From: Cloacibacillus porcorum
Lineage (GTDB): Bacteria; Synergistota; Synergistia; Synergistales; Synergistaceae
Direction of reading: 5' to 3'
DNA length: 64,000 bases
NCBI RefSeq assembly: GCF_001701045.1
Contig: NZ_CP016757.1
Location: 761,501-825,500, forward strand
The position numbers and the translations under genes are program-made. Below the pieces are notes generated by a model. It was not told where the DNA came from, made no database searches, and saw only the letters and a program-made list of their open reading frames with translations. Below, piece after piece: positions 41,599 through 50,864 of the stretch (within the stretch, counting starts at the first letter, position 1; each line of letters opens with the position of its first letter).

Positions 41599-41640
41599 AA
41601 AAAGTGCGCGCCGCCCGCTTGGGGGAGGCGCGCACTTTGG
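41599..41640 (-). terminator. Terminator of the etfB-etfA-dehydrogenase operon
   Basis: AAAGTGCGCGCC (41601-41612) pairs with GGCGCGCACTTT (41627-41638); on the minus strand TTTTTATT follows. The gap from 41322 to here holds no supported gene. Confidence 0.88.
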
Positions 41641-41650
41641 CGTCTAAGTA

Positions 41651-43081
41651 TCAGTCAAGCGGCGAGAACATCTTGCCGGGGTTCATGATGTTGTACGGGT
41701 CAAAGGCCCGTTTGATGCCCTGAAGGAGTTCTATCTCCGCCGGTGATTTGCTGTCCATCAGCACCTTTTGCTTGACGTGGCCGACGCCGTGCTCGCCGCT
41801 GCCTACGCCGCCGAGGGCGATCGCCTCACGGATGAGGGCGGTGAAGAATTCCTCGGCGTAGCGCGCCCAGTGTTCGGGGGTCATATCCGCCGGTTTAAGC
41901 GGTATCGGGTGGATGTTGCCGTCGCCGATGTGCGAGATGATGCCGATCTCGATGTTCCATTCGGCGCTTATCTCTTTTATCCTGCGTATCATCTCGGGCA
42001 CTGAGGAGAGCGGCACCATGAGGTCGCCCGAGGCGCAGGCGTGCGGATCGCGCGCGCGCATTCCCTCCAGCCCGTTCTGGCGCACGTTCCACATCGCCGC
42101 CGAGTCGGTGCGGCTTTCGGCGACGAAGACCTCGAAGGCGCCGCAGTCGAGGCAGATCTTACCGACGGTCTCGTACCCATCTTCAAGCTGCGCCTCCGTG
42201 TCGCCCTCGACCTGTATCAGCAGGTAGCCCTCGCTCCTGTCCTGTTCGGGCAGGGTGCAGCCGAGGTATTCGGTGGTGTATTTGACGAGGTTTTTGTCCA
42301 TAAATTCGCAGGAGATGATGCGCTTGCCCGAGCCGATCACCTTGGCGACGCTCTCTACGAGCTCTTCCAGCGTCGGATAGCAGGCGAGCAGGTTTACCGT
42401 CTTGCCCGGCTTAGGCTCCAGGTTGACGATGAGCTTGGTGACGACGGCAAGGGTCCCCTCGCTGCCGGCTAGCAGGTTTATGAGGCTGTAGCCCCAGGTG
42501 TCTTTGCGGAAACGGCCGCCGAGATTGATTATCTCGCCGGAGGGCAGGACGGCCTCGGCGCCGAGGACGTGGCGGCGGGTGTTGCCGTAGCGGATGACTT
42601 TGCCGCCTCCGGCGTTCGTCGCAAAGTTGCCGCCGATGAAGCTCGTCTCGGTGCTCATTGGATATCCCGCGTAGAGAAAACCCTCCTCCGCGGCGGCGCG
42701 GCAGAGATCGTTGGTGACGACCCCCGGTTCGACGACGGCGACGCGGTTGATCTTGTCTATCTCCAGTATCCTGTTCATACGCTCAAGCGAGAGGACGATG
42801 CCGCCAGCGAGCGGCACCGCACCTCCGTTAAGACCGCTGCCCGCGCCGCGCGGCGTTACGGGGATATGTTCACGGCTGGCGATCTTCATAACCGCCGATA
42901 CCTGCGCGGTATCCGCCGGTTTGACGACCGCCTCCGGCATGTGTCCCCAGATGCGCCCAGCCTGGTCCCAGGCGTAGTTGTCGAGGGCCTCGGAGTCGTT
43001 CATGATGACGCCGCCGGGGCCGACGGCCGCGAGCAGCTCTTGATATATTTCCTCAGTTATTGCGCCGTACTGCTCCATCAA
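41651..43081 (-). CDS. FAD-linked 2-hydroxyacid (lactate-type) dehydrogenase, GlcD family
   Basis: This 476-residue protein has the FAD_binding_4 domain (about 45-190; PRGAGSGLNGGAVPLAGGIV, then ETSFIGGNFATNAGGGKVIRYG) and the FAD-oxidase C domain (about 230-470) with ISHIGDGNIHP and GGVGSGEHGVGHVK. These are features of GlcD/Dld-like enzymes that oxidise D-lactate, glycolate or related 2-hydroxy acids. It overlaps etfA by four bases, as in the Etf-dependent lactate dehydrogenase of Acetobacterium (LctD). Start ATG 43081 or 43078. Confidence 0.9.
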   Translation of the reverse strand: MMEQYGAITEEIYQELLAAVGPGGVIMNDSEALDNYAWDQAGRIWGHMPEAVVKPADTAQVSAVMKIASREHIPVTPRGAGSGLNGGAVPLAGGIVLSLERMNRILEIDKINRVAVVEPGVVTNDLCRAAAEEGFLYAGYPMSTETSFIGGNFATNAGGGKVIRYGNTRRHVLGAEAVLPSGEIINLGGRFRKDTWGYSLINLLAGSEGTLAVVTKLIVNLEPKPGKTVNLLACYPTLEELVESVAKVIGSGKRIISCEFMDKNLVKYTTEYLGCTLPEQDRSEGYLLIQVEGDTEAQLEDGYETVGKICLDCGAFEVFVAESRTDSAAMWNVRQNGLEGMRARDPHACASGDLMVPLSSVPEMIRRIKEISAEWNIEIGIISHIGDGNIHPIPLKPADMTPEHWARYAEEFFTALIREAIALGGVGSGEHGVGHVKQKVLMDSKSPAEIELLQGIKRAFDPYNIMNPGKMFSPLD

Positions 43082-44082
43082 TGACGTTCCTTATATTTTT
43101 TGACGGCCTCGATAAGGGCGTTCAGCACCTCTATCGCGTCGCCCTGGACGCTGAGGTCCGCGACGCGGAAGATGGGGGCCTCGGGGTCCTGGTTGACGGC
43201 GACGATCGTCTCCGCGCCCGACATTCCCGCGATATGCTGTACGGCCCCCGATATCCCGAAGGCGAGGTAGAGCCGCGGGGTGACCGATTTGCCTGAGAGT
43301 CCCACCTGCGCCGAATAGGGCGCCCAGCCGAGGTCCACGGCCATGCGCGAGGCGCCGACAGAGCCGCCGAGAAGGCGGGCGAGCTCTTCCAGCCGCGCGA
43401 AGTTTTTCGCGTTTTTCATGCCCTTTCCGCCCGCGACGATGATCTCCGCCTCCTGCAGCGGCAGTCCGACCGACTGATCGGGGGCGAATTTTATAAATTT
43501 GATAAGGGAGGCGAGGGTGTCTTCTCTTGGCTTGAACTCTATCACTTCGCCTCTGCGCGAGCCGTCCGCGGGCAGGGGGCGCTTCGACTTGGGGCGCACG
43601 GTGCACATCTGCGGGTCGCGTCCCTTTGTCTTGATGTCGGCCATGACGTTGCCGCCGATCGCGGGCCGTGTCTGGATGAGCCGTTTGGTGGCGGGGTCGA
43701 TCGCCATCTCCGTGCAGTCCGCCGTCAGCCCGCAGCCGAGGCGGGCGCTGAGCATCGGCATCACTGTGCGTCCCTGGGTGGTCGCGGAGGCGATGAGGAT
43801 CGTCGGTTTGTATGTCTCGATGAGGTCGGCGAGCGTTGCAACTTCGATGTCCGCCTTAAAGTTTTCAAATTCCGGGGCTTCCGCGACGTATATCTTATCC
43901 GCACCGTAGGCGGCGAGCGCCGCGGCCTGCTCTTTGATGTTGCTGCCGATCACGACGCTGGCCAGCGGCGCTCCGAGCGCGTCCGCCAGTTCGCGTCCCC
44001 AGGCGAGCAATTCGCGCGATACGGGGTGGACCCTGCCGCCGCGAACTTCGGCGAGCGTCCAGACCTCTGCAATATTCTTCAT
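43078..44082 (-). CDS. etfA: Electron transfer flavoprotein alpha subunit
   Basis: This 334-residue protein has the N-terminal Etf domain and the C-terminal FAD-binding domain with GLSGKSVTPRLYLAFGISG, QHIAGMSGAETIVAVNQDPEA and PIFRVAD. It lacks the N-terminal ferredoxin-like cluster found in the alpha subunit of the Acetobacterium LDH/Etf complex, so it is of standard length. It accepts electrons from the partner dehydrogenase. It overlaps both neighbours by four bases. Confidence 0.92.
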   Translation of the reverse strand: MKNIAEVWTLAEVRGGRVHPVSRELLAWGRELADALGAPLASVVIGSNIKEQAAALAAYGADKIYVAEAPEFENFKADIEVATLADLIETYKPTILIASATTQGRTVMPMLSARLGCGLTADCTEMAIDPATKRLIQTRPAIGGNVMADIKTKGRDPQMCTVRPKSKRPLPADGSRRGEVIEFKPREDTLASLIKFIKFAPDQSVGLPLQEAEIIVAGGKGMKNAKNFARLEELARLLGGSVGASRMAVDLGWAPYSAQVGLSGKSVTPRLYLAFGISGAVQHIAGMSGAETIVAVNQDPEAPIFRVADLSVQGDAIEVLNALIEAVKKYKERH

Positions 44083-44897
44083 TTCGTATCGCCTCCCGTC
44101 TCTTCCAGACAGTTCTTTTCTTCCAGCAGATTCATGATTTCTTCTATCGCGGTACCGATGCCGTCGGCGGCGATTATCTTGCGTCCCTGGCGCGTCACCT
44201 TCGGATATGTGACGTTGACGACCTGGGTCGCGGAGCCGGTGAGCCCCGTCTCCGCCGCATCCATCGAAAGGGCCTCCGCCGTCTCCAGCGGTACTTCGGC
44301 CGCCTTGGCGCGGAGTTTGCCGCCCAGAGTGCAGAGGCGCGGGATGTTCATCTCTTTTACGGGTATGACCATCGCGGGCAGCGGCGATTCGACCGTCTCG
44401 TGGCCGCCCTCTACGGCGCGCACGACGCGGATCTTTTCATCGCTGATCTCCTCGATTGCGCTGACGTATGAGAGGACGCTGATCCCCATCAATTCCGCGC
44501 AGGCCGGGCCGACCTGTCCTGTTTCGCCGTCGGTCGCGCGCTCGCCCGCGAAGAGGAGGTCGAAGGGGCCCGCCTTTAGCAGCGCCCGGGAGAGGGTGCG
44601 GGCCGTGGCGAGGGTGTCCGCGCCGCCGAATTTTCTGTCGGAGAGCAGCAGTCCCCTGTCGCAGCCCATCGCGATGGCGTATTTGACGGCCTTCTGTGCC
44701 GCCGCCGGTCCCATGGTCACCGCCGTTATCTCAACTCCCGGCCTGGATTCTTTGATCCTGACCGCCGCCTCGACCGCGTGCAGGTCGAGCGGATTGAGCT
44801 CGGCCTCGACGCCGTCGCGTATCATCGTGCCCGTCGTTTCGTCTATTTTCACCGTGTCCACAGCGGGCACCTGTTTTACCAGCACTGCAATTTGCAA
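44079..44897 (-). CDS. etfB: Electron transfer flavoprotein beta subunit
   Basis: This 272-residue protein has the EtfB start (MQIAVLVKQVPAVDTVKID, LNPLDLHAVEAAVRIKE), VTMGPAAAQKAVKYAIAMGCDRG, and AGERATDGETGQVGPACAE. It binds the second flavin or nucleotide in the heterodimer. The first gene of the operon, it starts at TTG 44897 with an AAAGGAGGAAGG site; a small palindrome lies upstream. Confidence 0.93.
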   Translation of the reverse strand: MQIAVLVKQVPAVDTVKIDETTGTMIRDGVEAELNPLDLHAVEAAVRIKESRPGVEITAVTMGPAAAQKAVKYAIAMGCDRGLLLSDRKFGGADTLATARTLSRALLKAGPFDLLFAGERATDGETGQVGPACAELMGISVLSYVSAIEEISDEKIRVVRAVEGGHETVESPLPAMVIPVKEMNIPRLCTLGGKLRAKAAEVPLETAEALSMDAAETGLTGSATQVVNVTYPKVTRQGRKIIAADGIGTAIEEIMNLLEEKNCLEETGGDTK

Positions 44898-44925
44898 ATT
44901 ACCTTCCTCCTTTGAGGAATTTAAA

Positions 44926-44942
44926 ATATCTTAAAAAGATAT
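44926..44942. promoter_or_regulatory. Palindrome in the etfB leader, candidate operator
   Basis: ATATCTT-AAA-AAGATAT is a perfect inverted repeat, 29 to 45 bases upstream of etfB. A place for a repressor of the etfBA-dehydrogenase operon; no regulator is identified. Confidence 0.5.
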
Positions 44943-45224
44943 ACGCAATGCGCTGTTGCGTCAAGGTTTTGCGTCGCGCGGGCCTCTCTTTGTTACGTAT
45001 CCGCGGCTTAATGTCCGCCACGGCCAGTCACGCTGTGTAAACGCGGAAAAATGCCAACACCCGGCGGCGCGGGATGCACGATATTTCCCGCGTTTCGTGG
45101 ATCGCGGGGAAATTTATATACCACAGATAAAGTTTGGATGAATTTCTCATATTGTGCCGCCGGTGATGAGAAAAATGAGCCTTTCGCCTCATTGCCATTG
45201 TGGGTAGTAAAATTGCCTACCGTA

Positions 45225-45240
45225 ACACCATATATAGTGT
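45225..45240 (+). promoter_or_regulatory. NrdR box 1
   Basis: ACACCATATATAGTGT fits the NrdR-box consensus (acaCwAtATaTwGtgt) at all but one position. It directly precedes a TATAAT (45241-45246). Confidence 0.9.
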
Positions 45241-45254
45241 TATAATTTTCTAGC

Positions 45255-45270
45255 TGAACATATATAGCGG
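45255..45270 (+). promoter_or_regulatory. NrdR box 2 (weaker)
   Basis: TGAACATATATAGCGG shares the CATATATAG core with box 1. The centres are 30 bases apart, about three helical turns, as expected for paired NrdR boxes, and the pair brackets the candidate -10 element. Confidence 0.75.
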
Positions 45271-45285
45271 TTGGAGGAATAAATA

Positions 45286-45762
45286 ATGAGATGTCCCGTT
45301 TGCGGTGCCCCTGAGACAAGAGTGATAGAGACACGCAGTTCCGACGAGGGGCGCGTCAACCGCAGACGGCGGGAATGTCCCGAATGCCAGAGCCGCTTCA
45401 CGACGTACGAGCGGCTGGAGGAAAAAAGTTACCTCTGGGTTGTTAAGAAGGACGGCAGACGGGAATCATTTGACAGGGATAAACTCATCCGCGGCTTTCA
45501 GCACGCCTGCGAGAAATTGCCGGTGGCGCTGGAGACTATCGAGGCCGCGGCCGCGCGCATCGAGGAGCGTGTACGCGCCTCGGGGCAGGGTGAGATATCG
45601 ACGACGGTGCTTGGAGAGATGGCGGCGGAAGAGCTGCGCGGGATAAACAAGGTCGCCTATGTGCGATTCGCTTCGGTTTATAGGGAATTTACGGATATAT
45701 CGAGCTTCACGAACGAGATATCGAGGCTTTTGGACGACAAGGAGGCACACCGCAATGGCTGA
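45286..45762 (+). CDS. nrdR: NrdR, transcriptional repressor of ribonucleotide reductase
   Basis: This 158-residue protein has the zinc ribbon (Cys3, Cys6, Cys31, Cys34; MRCPVCG and ECPECQSRF) and an ATP-cone domain (about 49-139; VVKKDGRRESFDRDKLIRGF). NrdR senses dATP/ATP and represses RNR genes. Here it heads the operon with nrdD and nrdG and lies just downstream of two NrdR boxes, so it should regulate itself and the RNR. Its end overlaps nrdD by eight bases. Confidence 0.97.
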   Translation: MRCPVCGAPETRVIETRSSDEGRVNRRRRECPECQSRFTTYERLEEKSYLWVVKKDGRRESFDRDKLIRGFQHACEKLPVALETIEAAAARIEERVRASGQGEISTTVLGEMAAEELRGINKVAYVRFASVYREFTDISSFTNEISRLLDDKEAHRNG

Positions 45763-47878
45763 TGAACTTATTAATAATTTTGGCAGGCAGGGACATCTGT
45801 TTGAAAATCCGGGAGAATCTACGGACCTGGCCCTGATGGTCGACGCGCTCGCGCAGGAGGAACGCTCCCCCTGGGACGCGAGCAGGATTCGCGACGCGCT
45901 TATCATAGAGGCGGGAACCGACCCCGCCACCGCGGAAGGTATCGCCCTCGAGGTGGAGGACGATCTTCTTAAATACGGGCGTTCAAATGTGACGACCTCG
46001 ATCATCCGCGAGATGGTCAACGTTAAACTTTTCCAGCGCGGACTTGGCGCGAAGCTGGCGGACCATTCGCGTATCGGCCTTCCCGTCCACGACCTCGAAA
46101 CGATGATGTTCAATAAAAATAAGGAGAACAGCAATACAAGCCATAACCCCGAATCGATCAACCTGTCGATCGCGGAGATGGTGCTCAAGGAGTACGCGCT
46201 GACGAAGGTCTTCACCAAAGACGTCGCCGACGCGCACCTTAGTGGCGACATCCACCTTCACGACCTCGGCATGGTGAACCGCCCCTACTGTTCCGGGCAG
46301 AGCGTAGCCTACACGGCGCGCTACGGCCTAAACATCCCATCGATAACGAGCGTCTCTAACCCTGCGAAGCACGCCGACGTCCTCCTCGCGCATATGCTGA
46401 AGATGACCTCCGTGCTGCAGAACCATTTCGCCGGCGCCATTGGCTGGGACGCGGTGAATATGTACTTCGCCCCCTATACGGTCGGCTGGGACTACGACAG
46501 GTACCTCCAGCTCGCGCAGCAGCTGATCTTCGAGTTCAACCAGCTTGCCGGCGGCAGGGGCGGCCAGGTGGCCTTCACCGACGTGAACCTCTATTACGAG
46601 ATACCGAACCACTTCCGCGACGTTCCCGCGATCGGGCCGGGCGGCAAGTTCACCGGCAAAACCTACGCCGAATATGACAAGGAGTCGAAGATGTTCCTCA
46701 AGGCGCTCTTCGACGTCTACATGAGGGGCGACAGCCGCGGGCAGCCGTTCTTCTTCCCGAAGCCGCTGCTCCACATTACCGATTACTTCTTTAAGGAAGA
46801 GGGCTGGGAGGAGTGTCTTGACCACGCCTGCCGCCTCTCCTCCGAGAAGGGCAACACCTATTATGTCTTCGACCGCGGCGGGGTGGCGAAGCTCTCTGAA
46901 TGCTGCCGCCTCTCCTTCGAGCTTACGCCGGAGGACCTCAACGAGGCGAAGCATCCCTGGAAGATGCGCTACTGCGCCCTTCAGAACGTCACGCTGAATC
47001 TGCCGCGCGCCGCCTATAAGGCCAACGGCGACGACGAGATGCTATTCGATATCATCGACGCGGAGATGGAGCTCGCCGCCAAGGCGCACCTCCAGAAGCG
47101 CGCCTTTATAAAGAATATCCTTGACCTCGGGGAGAAGGGGCCGCTCGCCGCGCTCTGCGTCTCGCACGACGACGAACCATATCTGCGCATGCGTAAGGCG
47201 AGCCACCTTATCGGCATCCTCGGCCTTAACGAGATGGTGCAGGCGATGACGGGGGCGCAGCTTCACGAGAGCGAAGAGGCGGAGACCCTCGGGCGCGCCG
47301 TCATTCAGTATATGGACCTCAAGTGTCAGCAGCTCTCCGAGCGTTACGGCCTCAAGATCGTGCTCGAGCAGACGCCGGCCGAGAGTACGGCGCTGCGTTT
47401 CGCGAAGCTCGACCTGCGGGCCTATCCGGACGTCGCGAAGAAGTACATCAAGGGGTGCTTCGACACCGGCGAGATATACTACACGAACAGCACGCATCTC
47501 AACTACAAGCTTGTGCAGGACCCCATCGACAAGGTGACGCGCGAGGGCGAGCTTCATCCGATGATCAAGGCGGGAGCTATCACGCACGTCTGGATGGGCG
47601 AGCACAAGCCGGACCCGAAGGCGCTGGCCTCCTTCGTGATGAAGACCTTCAAGCATACGGAAAACGCGCAGGTGGCATTCAGCCCCGAGTTTACGATCTG
47701 CAACGAGTGCAGCCACATGGAGCGCGGCCTTTCAGACCACTGCGAACTCTGCGGCTCCGAGGATGTCGACGGCATTACGCGCGTTACTGGATATTTCACA
47801 CGCACCTCTTCGTGGAACGCCGGAAAGCGCGGCGAACTTAAAGACCGCGCGCGCCGCCCCGTTGAAATGCCCGCGTAA
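45755..47878 (+). CDS. nrdD: Anaerobic (class III) ribonucleoside-triphosphate reductase
   Basis: The 707-residue protein starts at ATG 45755, with AGGAGG upstream. It has a short N-terminal ATP-cone-like region, the NrdD catalytic core, a C-terminal zinc site (CNECSHMERGLSDHCELCG), and the glycyl-radical motif RVTGY with Gly679. Class III RNR makes dNTPs with formate or thioredoxin as reductant and only works without oxygen. It is the only RNR in the window. The nrdG activase follows four bases later. Confidence 0.96.
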   Translation: MADELINNFGRQGHLFENPGESTDLALMVDALAQEERSPWDASRIRDALIIEAGTDPATAEGIALEVEDDLLKYGRSNVTTSIIREMVNVKLFQRGLGAKLADHSRIGLPVHDLETMMFNKNKENSNTSHNPESINLSIAEMVLKEYALTKVFTKDVADAHLSGDIHLHDLGMVNRPYCSGQSVAYTARYGLNIPSITSVSNPAKHADVLLAHMLKMTSVLQNHFAGAIGWDAVNMYFAPYTVGWDYDRYLQLAQQLIFEFNQLAGGRGGQVAFTDVNLYYEIPNHFRDVPAIGPGGKFTGKTYAEYDKESKMFLKALFDVYMRGDSRGQPFFFPKPLLHITDYFFKEEGWEECLDHACRLSSEKGNTYYVFDRGGVAKLSECCRLSFELTPEDLNEAKHPWKMRYCALQNVTLNLPRAAYKANGDDEMLFDIIDAEMELAAKAHLQKRAFIKNILDLGEKGPLAALCVSHDDEPYLRMRKASHLIGILGLNEMVQAMTGAQLHESEEAETLGRAVIQYMDLKCQQLSERYGLKIVLEQTPAESTALRFAKLDLRAYPDVAKKYIKGCFDTGEIYYTNSTHLNYKLVQDPIDKVTREGELHPMIKAGAITHVWMGEHKPDPKALASFVMKTFKHTENAQVAFSPEFTICNECSHMERGLSDHCELCGSEDVDGITRVTGYFTRTSSWNAGKRGELKDRARRPVEMPA

Positions 47879-47882
47879 AGAT

Positions 47883-48572
47883 ATGGAACAAATAGAAGAG
47901 ATGAGGGCGGGGGGATATCTCCCCGCCTCTTTTTTAGACTGGGAGGGCCATGTCGCGGCGGTGATCTTCACCTGCGGCTGCAATTTCCGCTGTCCCTGGT
48001 GCCACAACGGCGAACTGGTGACGGCGGGCGGGGGCGAGCTGTCGGTGAAAAAGATTATCGCCGACATAAAACGGCGTGCAAAATTCCTCGACGGCGTCGT
48101 TGTCAGTGGAGGCGAGCCGACGCTCTGGCCCGGGCTGCGTCCGCTTCTGGCAGAGCTTAAGGAGCTGGGGCTCGCCGTCAAACTTGATACGAACGGTACA
48201 AACCCGGAGCAGCTGCGGGCCCTTATCGACGAGGGTCTCGTGGAGCATGTCGCGATGGATATAAAGGCGCCGCTAGATGCCATATCGTACGCGCGGCTCA
48301 CGGCGGTGCCGGTGGATATCGCGAAGATACATGACTCGGTGCGGATCGTCAAGGAGCGCGCCCGCTCCTACGAGTTCCGCACCACCTTTGTGCCCGCGCT
48401 TCACTGTCCGGAAGATCTGCCCGCGATACGCGAACAGCTAAACGACGACGCTCATTGGGTGGTGCAGTGCTTTAAACCCACCGGCTGTCTTGACGGAAGG
48501 TTTCTATCATATACCGCCGCCAATCCGGCTGAGTTGGAGAGATTGTTTCCTGGTATAAGCATTCGCGGCTAA
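47883..48572 (+). CDS. nrdG: Anaerobic ribonucleotide reductase activating protein
   Basis: This 229-residue radical SAM enzyme has the cluster motif Cys33-x3-Cys37-x2-Cys40 (CNFRCPWC), VSGGEPTLWPGL and LDTNGTNPEQL. It uses SAM and a 4Fe-4S cluster to form the glycyl radical on NrdD. The longer form in the NrdG2/PflA-like group is used here. It is cotranscribed with nrdR-nrdD. Start ATG 47883 is chosen; upstream codons in the frame overlap nrdD. Confidence 0.95.
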   Translation: MEQIEEMRAGGYLPASFLDWEGHVAAVIFTCGCNFRCPWCHNGELVTAGGGELSVKKIIADIKRRAKFLDGVVVSGGEPTLWPGLRPLLAELKELGLAVKLDTNGTNPEQLRALIDEGLVEHVAMDIKAPLDAISYARLTAVPVDIAKIHDSVRIVKERARSYEFRTTFVPALHCPEDLPAIREQLNDDAHWVVQCFKPTGCLDGRFLSYTAANPAELERLFPGISIRG

Positions 48573-48670
48573 AATTTTTAGTTTATGCGTTTTTTATAAT
48601 AAATAACTGTAAATATTTGTGTGAGAGTATATAATCGTACACATAATTTTTATTTCAGCGGGGGAAGGCT

Positions 48671-49987
48671 ATGATGGAAAAAACAGAATTGAAAAAATTG
48701 CTTTGTGACGCCGTAGACTCCGTAAGATGCGAAGTCGGGGCATTTGCGGAAGATATCGCGGCGCACCCCGAGCTGGGCTTTTTTGAGAGGCGTACGTCAC
48801 GGAAGCTGAGCGAAGCGCTGAGTGGACTGGGGCTTGATGTGAAAGAGGGATTGGCTCTCACCGGGCTGCGCGCTGATCTTGACGGAGGCGCTCCGGGGCC
48901 GTGCGTGGCTCTGATCGGCGAGCTGGACGGTATCGTCTGCCGCCAGCATCCACAGGCTGATCCTGAGGATGGGGCCTCCCACAGCTGCGGCCATAATTTG
49001 CAGATATCCGCGGTCTACGCGGCGGCGGCGGCGCTGGTGAAGAGCGGGCTGATGAAGGAGCTCGCCGGTTCCGTCTCCCTTATCGGAGTTCCGGCGGAAG
49101 AATTTATCGAAGTCGGGCGGCGCACTGAGATGCGCGAGCGTGGTGAGATCGTCTACTACGGAGGCAAACAGGAGCTCGTGCGGCTTGGGGTCTTTGACGA
49201 CGTGGACATGGCGATGATGGTTCACGCCGGGGACAACCAGCCGAAACCCTCGTTCGTAATACCGGAGGGAGGCAACGGCTTCCGTATCTTCATGCTGCGC
49301 TACGAGGGACGGCAGGCGCACGCGGCGGCGGCTCCGCATCTTGGCGTGAATGCGCTGTACGCGGCCGTCGCGGGCATAAACGCCGTTAACGCTTTGCGTG
49401 AGACCTTCCGTGACGAGGATCATATCCGCGTTCACTACATCATCACGAAGGGCGGCGATTCAGTGAACAGCGTGCCGGACGACGTCCGTCTCGAAGGATA
49501 TGTCCGCGCGGGCAATGCGGACAAAATAGACGAGACCTTCGACAAAGTCATTCGCGCCTTTAGGGCGGGCGGCGAAGCGCTCGGCGCTAAGTGCCACGTT
49601 AGGAGCATCGCCGGATATATGCCCCTTGATACCTCCAAAGAGCTGAACGGGATATTCGCGGAAAACGCAGACTCCCTTGTTGGCGCGGACAACGTCACCC
49701 GCGGAGCCTATTTCTCTGCCTCAACTGACTTGGGAGATCTGGCCCATCTGCTGCCGGCGATACAGCCGATGGCGGGAGGAACCGTGGGCGCACTGCACTC
49801 AAAGGACTTCAAAGCCGTTGATTTTGACGCGGCAGTCCTGCTCCCGGCCAAGGCCATGCTCATGACCGCGGCAGACCTTTTATTCGACGGCGCGAAGCTG
49901 GCGAAGAAGGTCTCAGGGAACTTCAAACCCGTCTATACAAAGGAAGAGTACCTTGCGGTGCTGAACCGCAAATTCTTTTCCGAGTAA
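48671..49987 (+). CDS. M20 amidohydrolase (AbgA-like)
   Basis: This 438-residue protein of the M20 family has HPELGFFERRTSRKL, the metal-binding GELDGI and SHSCGHNLQ segments, GVPAEEFIEVG, and GRQAHAAAAPHLGVNAL. The pattern is that of AbgA/HipO-like aminoacylases and aminobenzoyl-glutamate hydrolases, which split N-acyl amino acids or folate fragments. It starts an operon with two membrane proteins, suggesting that a transported conjugate is hydrolysed in the cytoplasm. A TATAAT at 48630-48635 may be its promoter. ATG 48671 has a GGGGGAAGG site. Confidence 0.85.
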   Translation: MMEKTELKKLLCDAVDSVRCEVGAFAEDIAAHPELGFFERRTSRKLSEALSGLGLDVKEGLALTGLRADLDGGAPGPCVALIGELDGIVCRQHPQADPEDGASHSCGHNLQISAVYAAAAALVKSGLMKELAGSVSLIGVPAEEFIEVGRRTEMRERGEIVYYGGKQELVRLGVFDDVDMAMMVHAGDNQPKPSFVIPEGGNGFRIFMLRYEGRQAHAAAAPHLGVNALYAAVAGINAVNALRETFRDEDHIRVHYIITKGGDSVNSVPDDVRLEGYVRAGNADKIDETFDKVIRAFRAGGEALGAKCHVRSIAGYMPLDTSKELNGIFAENADSLVGADNVTRGAYFSASTDLGDLAHLLPAIQPMAGGTVGALHSKDFKAVDFDAAVLLPAKAMLMTAADLLFDGAKLAKKVSGNFKPVYTKEEYLAVLNRKFFSE

Positions 49988-50021
49988 TAGAAAATATATT
50001 TAAGGAGGGAATTTTCTCGTC

Positions 50022-50846
50022 ATGGATATTGTCGATAAGGCAATACGTAACTGGAAGCTCCATGGGCTGGCGTTGCTCTTTGTGATCATCGCCGAACTCA
50101 TAGGGGCGAAAAAGTATCAGCTTGGCCCTGGGCTCATCGTTCTTGTTCCTCTGCTTTATTCTTTTGCCCTGGGTGCGCTGTGCGGAATCAAAAAGCTTAA
50201 TATCCTCTCCCGCGACGACATGGTCGAAGCCTCTTCGCTTGTCGGTGTGACCTTCTTTCTGCTGATGGCGCGCTACGGCACGCTTGTCGGACCGAACTTT
50301 TGGAAGGTTGTGGAGACCGGCCCTGCCCTTGTCCTACAGGAATTCGGCAACATCGGGACCGTATTCTTCGGAGTTCCGCTCGCGGTTTTCCTTGGCCTTC
50401 GGCGCGAGGCGATCGGTGCGGCCTTTTCTAACGCACGCGAGCCGAATATCGCCATCATCGGGGAAAAATACGGTCTTGACACTCCCGAAGGGCGCGGCGT
50501 CATGGGCGTCTATATCACGGGAACGATCTTCGGCGCGGTATTTTGCAGCCTTCTCTCTTCTATGATTGCTTCGACCGTATCCTTCTTCAGCCCCCAGGCG
50601 CTGGCGATGGCGACGGGAACCGGGAGCGCCGGCATGATGACCGCCGCCCTCGCCCCTCTTCTTGAAATGTACCCCGATATCAAGGACGAGCTCACGGCCC
50701 TCGCGGCGGCAAGTAATATGCTTTCGGGTCTTGACGGCGTTTATCTGTGCGTATTCCTGAGCCTGCCGCTGTCAAACTGGCTGGTCAAAAAACTCGGCGT
50801 CAACGACCCGCCCAGCGTGCCGCCGGAAAAAAAGTCGAATGCGTAA
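50022..50846 (+). CDS. DUF3100-family membrane protein
   Basis: This 274-residue integral membrane protein has about seven or eight hydrophobic helices. It fits the DUF3100 family by its ELIGAKKYQLGPGLIVLVPLL start and a central MARYGTLVGPNFWKVVE and NAREPNIAIIGEKYGLDTPEGRG. DUF3100 proteins are often found beside M20 hydrolases; no biochemical role is known to me. It lies 34 bases after the M20 gene with an AAGGAGG site and precedes a small membrane protein, so a two-component transporter is likely. Confidence 0.72.
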   Translation: MDIVDKAIRNWKLHGLALLFVIIAELIGAKKYQLGPGLIVLVPLLYSFALGALCGIKKLNILSRDDMVEASSLVGVTFFLLMARYGTLVGPNFWKVVETGPALVLQEFGNIGTVFFGVPLAVFLGLRREAIGAAFSNAREPNIAIIGEKYGLDTPEGRGVMGVYITGTIFGAVFCSLLSSMIASTVSFFSPQALAMATGTGSAGMMTAALAPLLEMYPDIKDELTALAAASNMLSGLDGVYLCVFLSLPLSNWLVKKLGVNDPPSVPPEKKSNA

Positions 50847-50864
50847 GGAGGCTCGGATAATATT

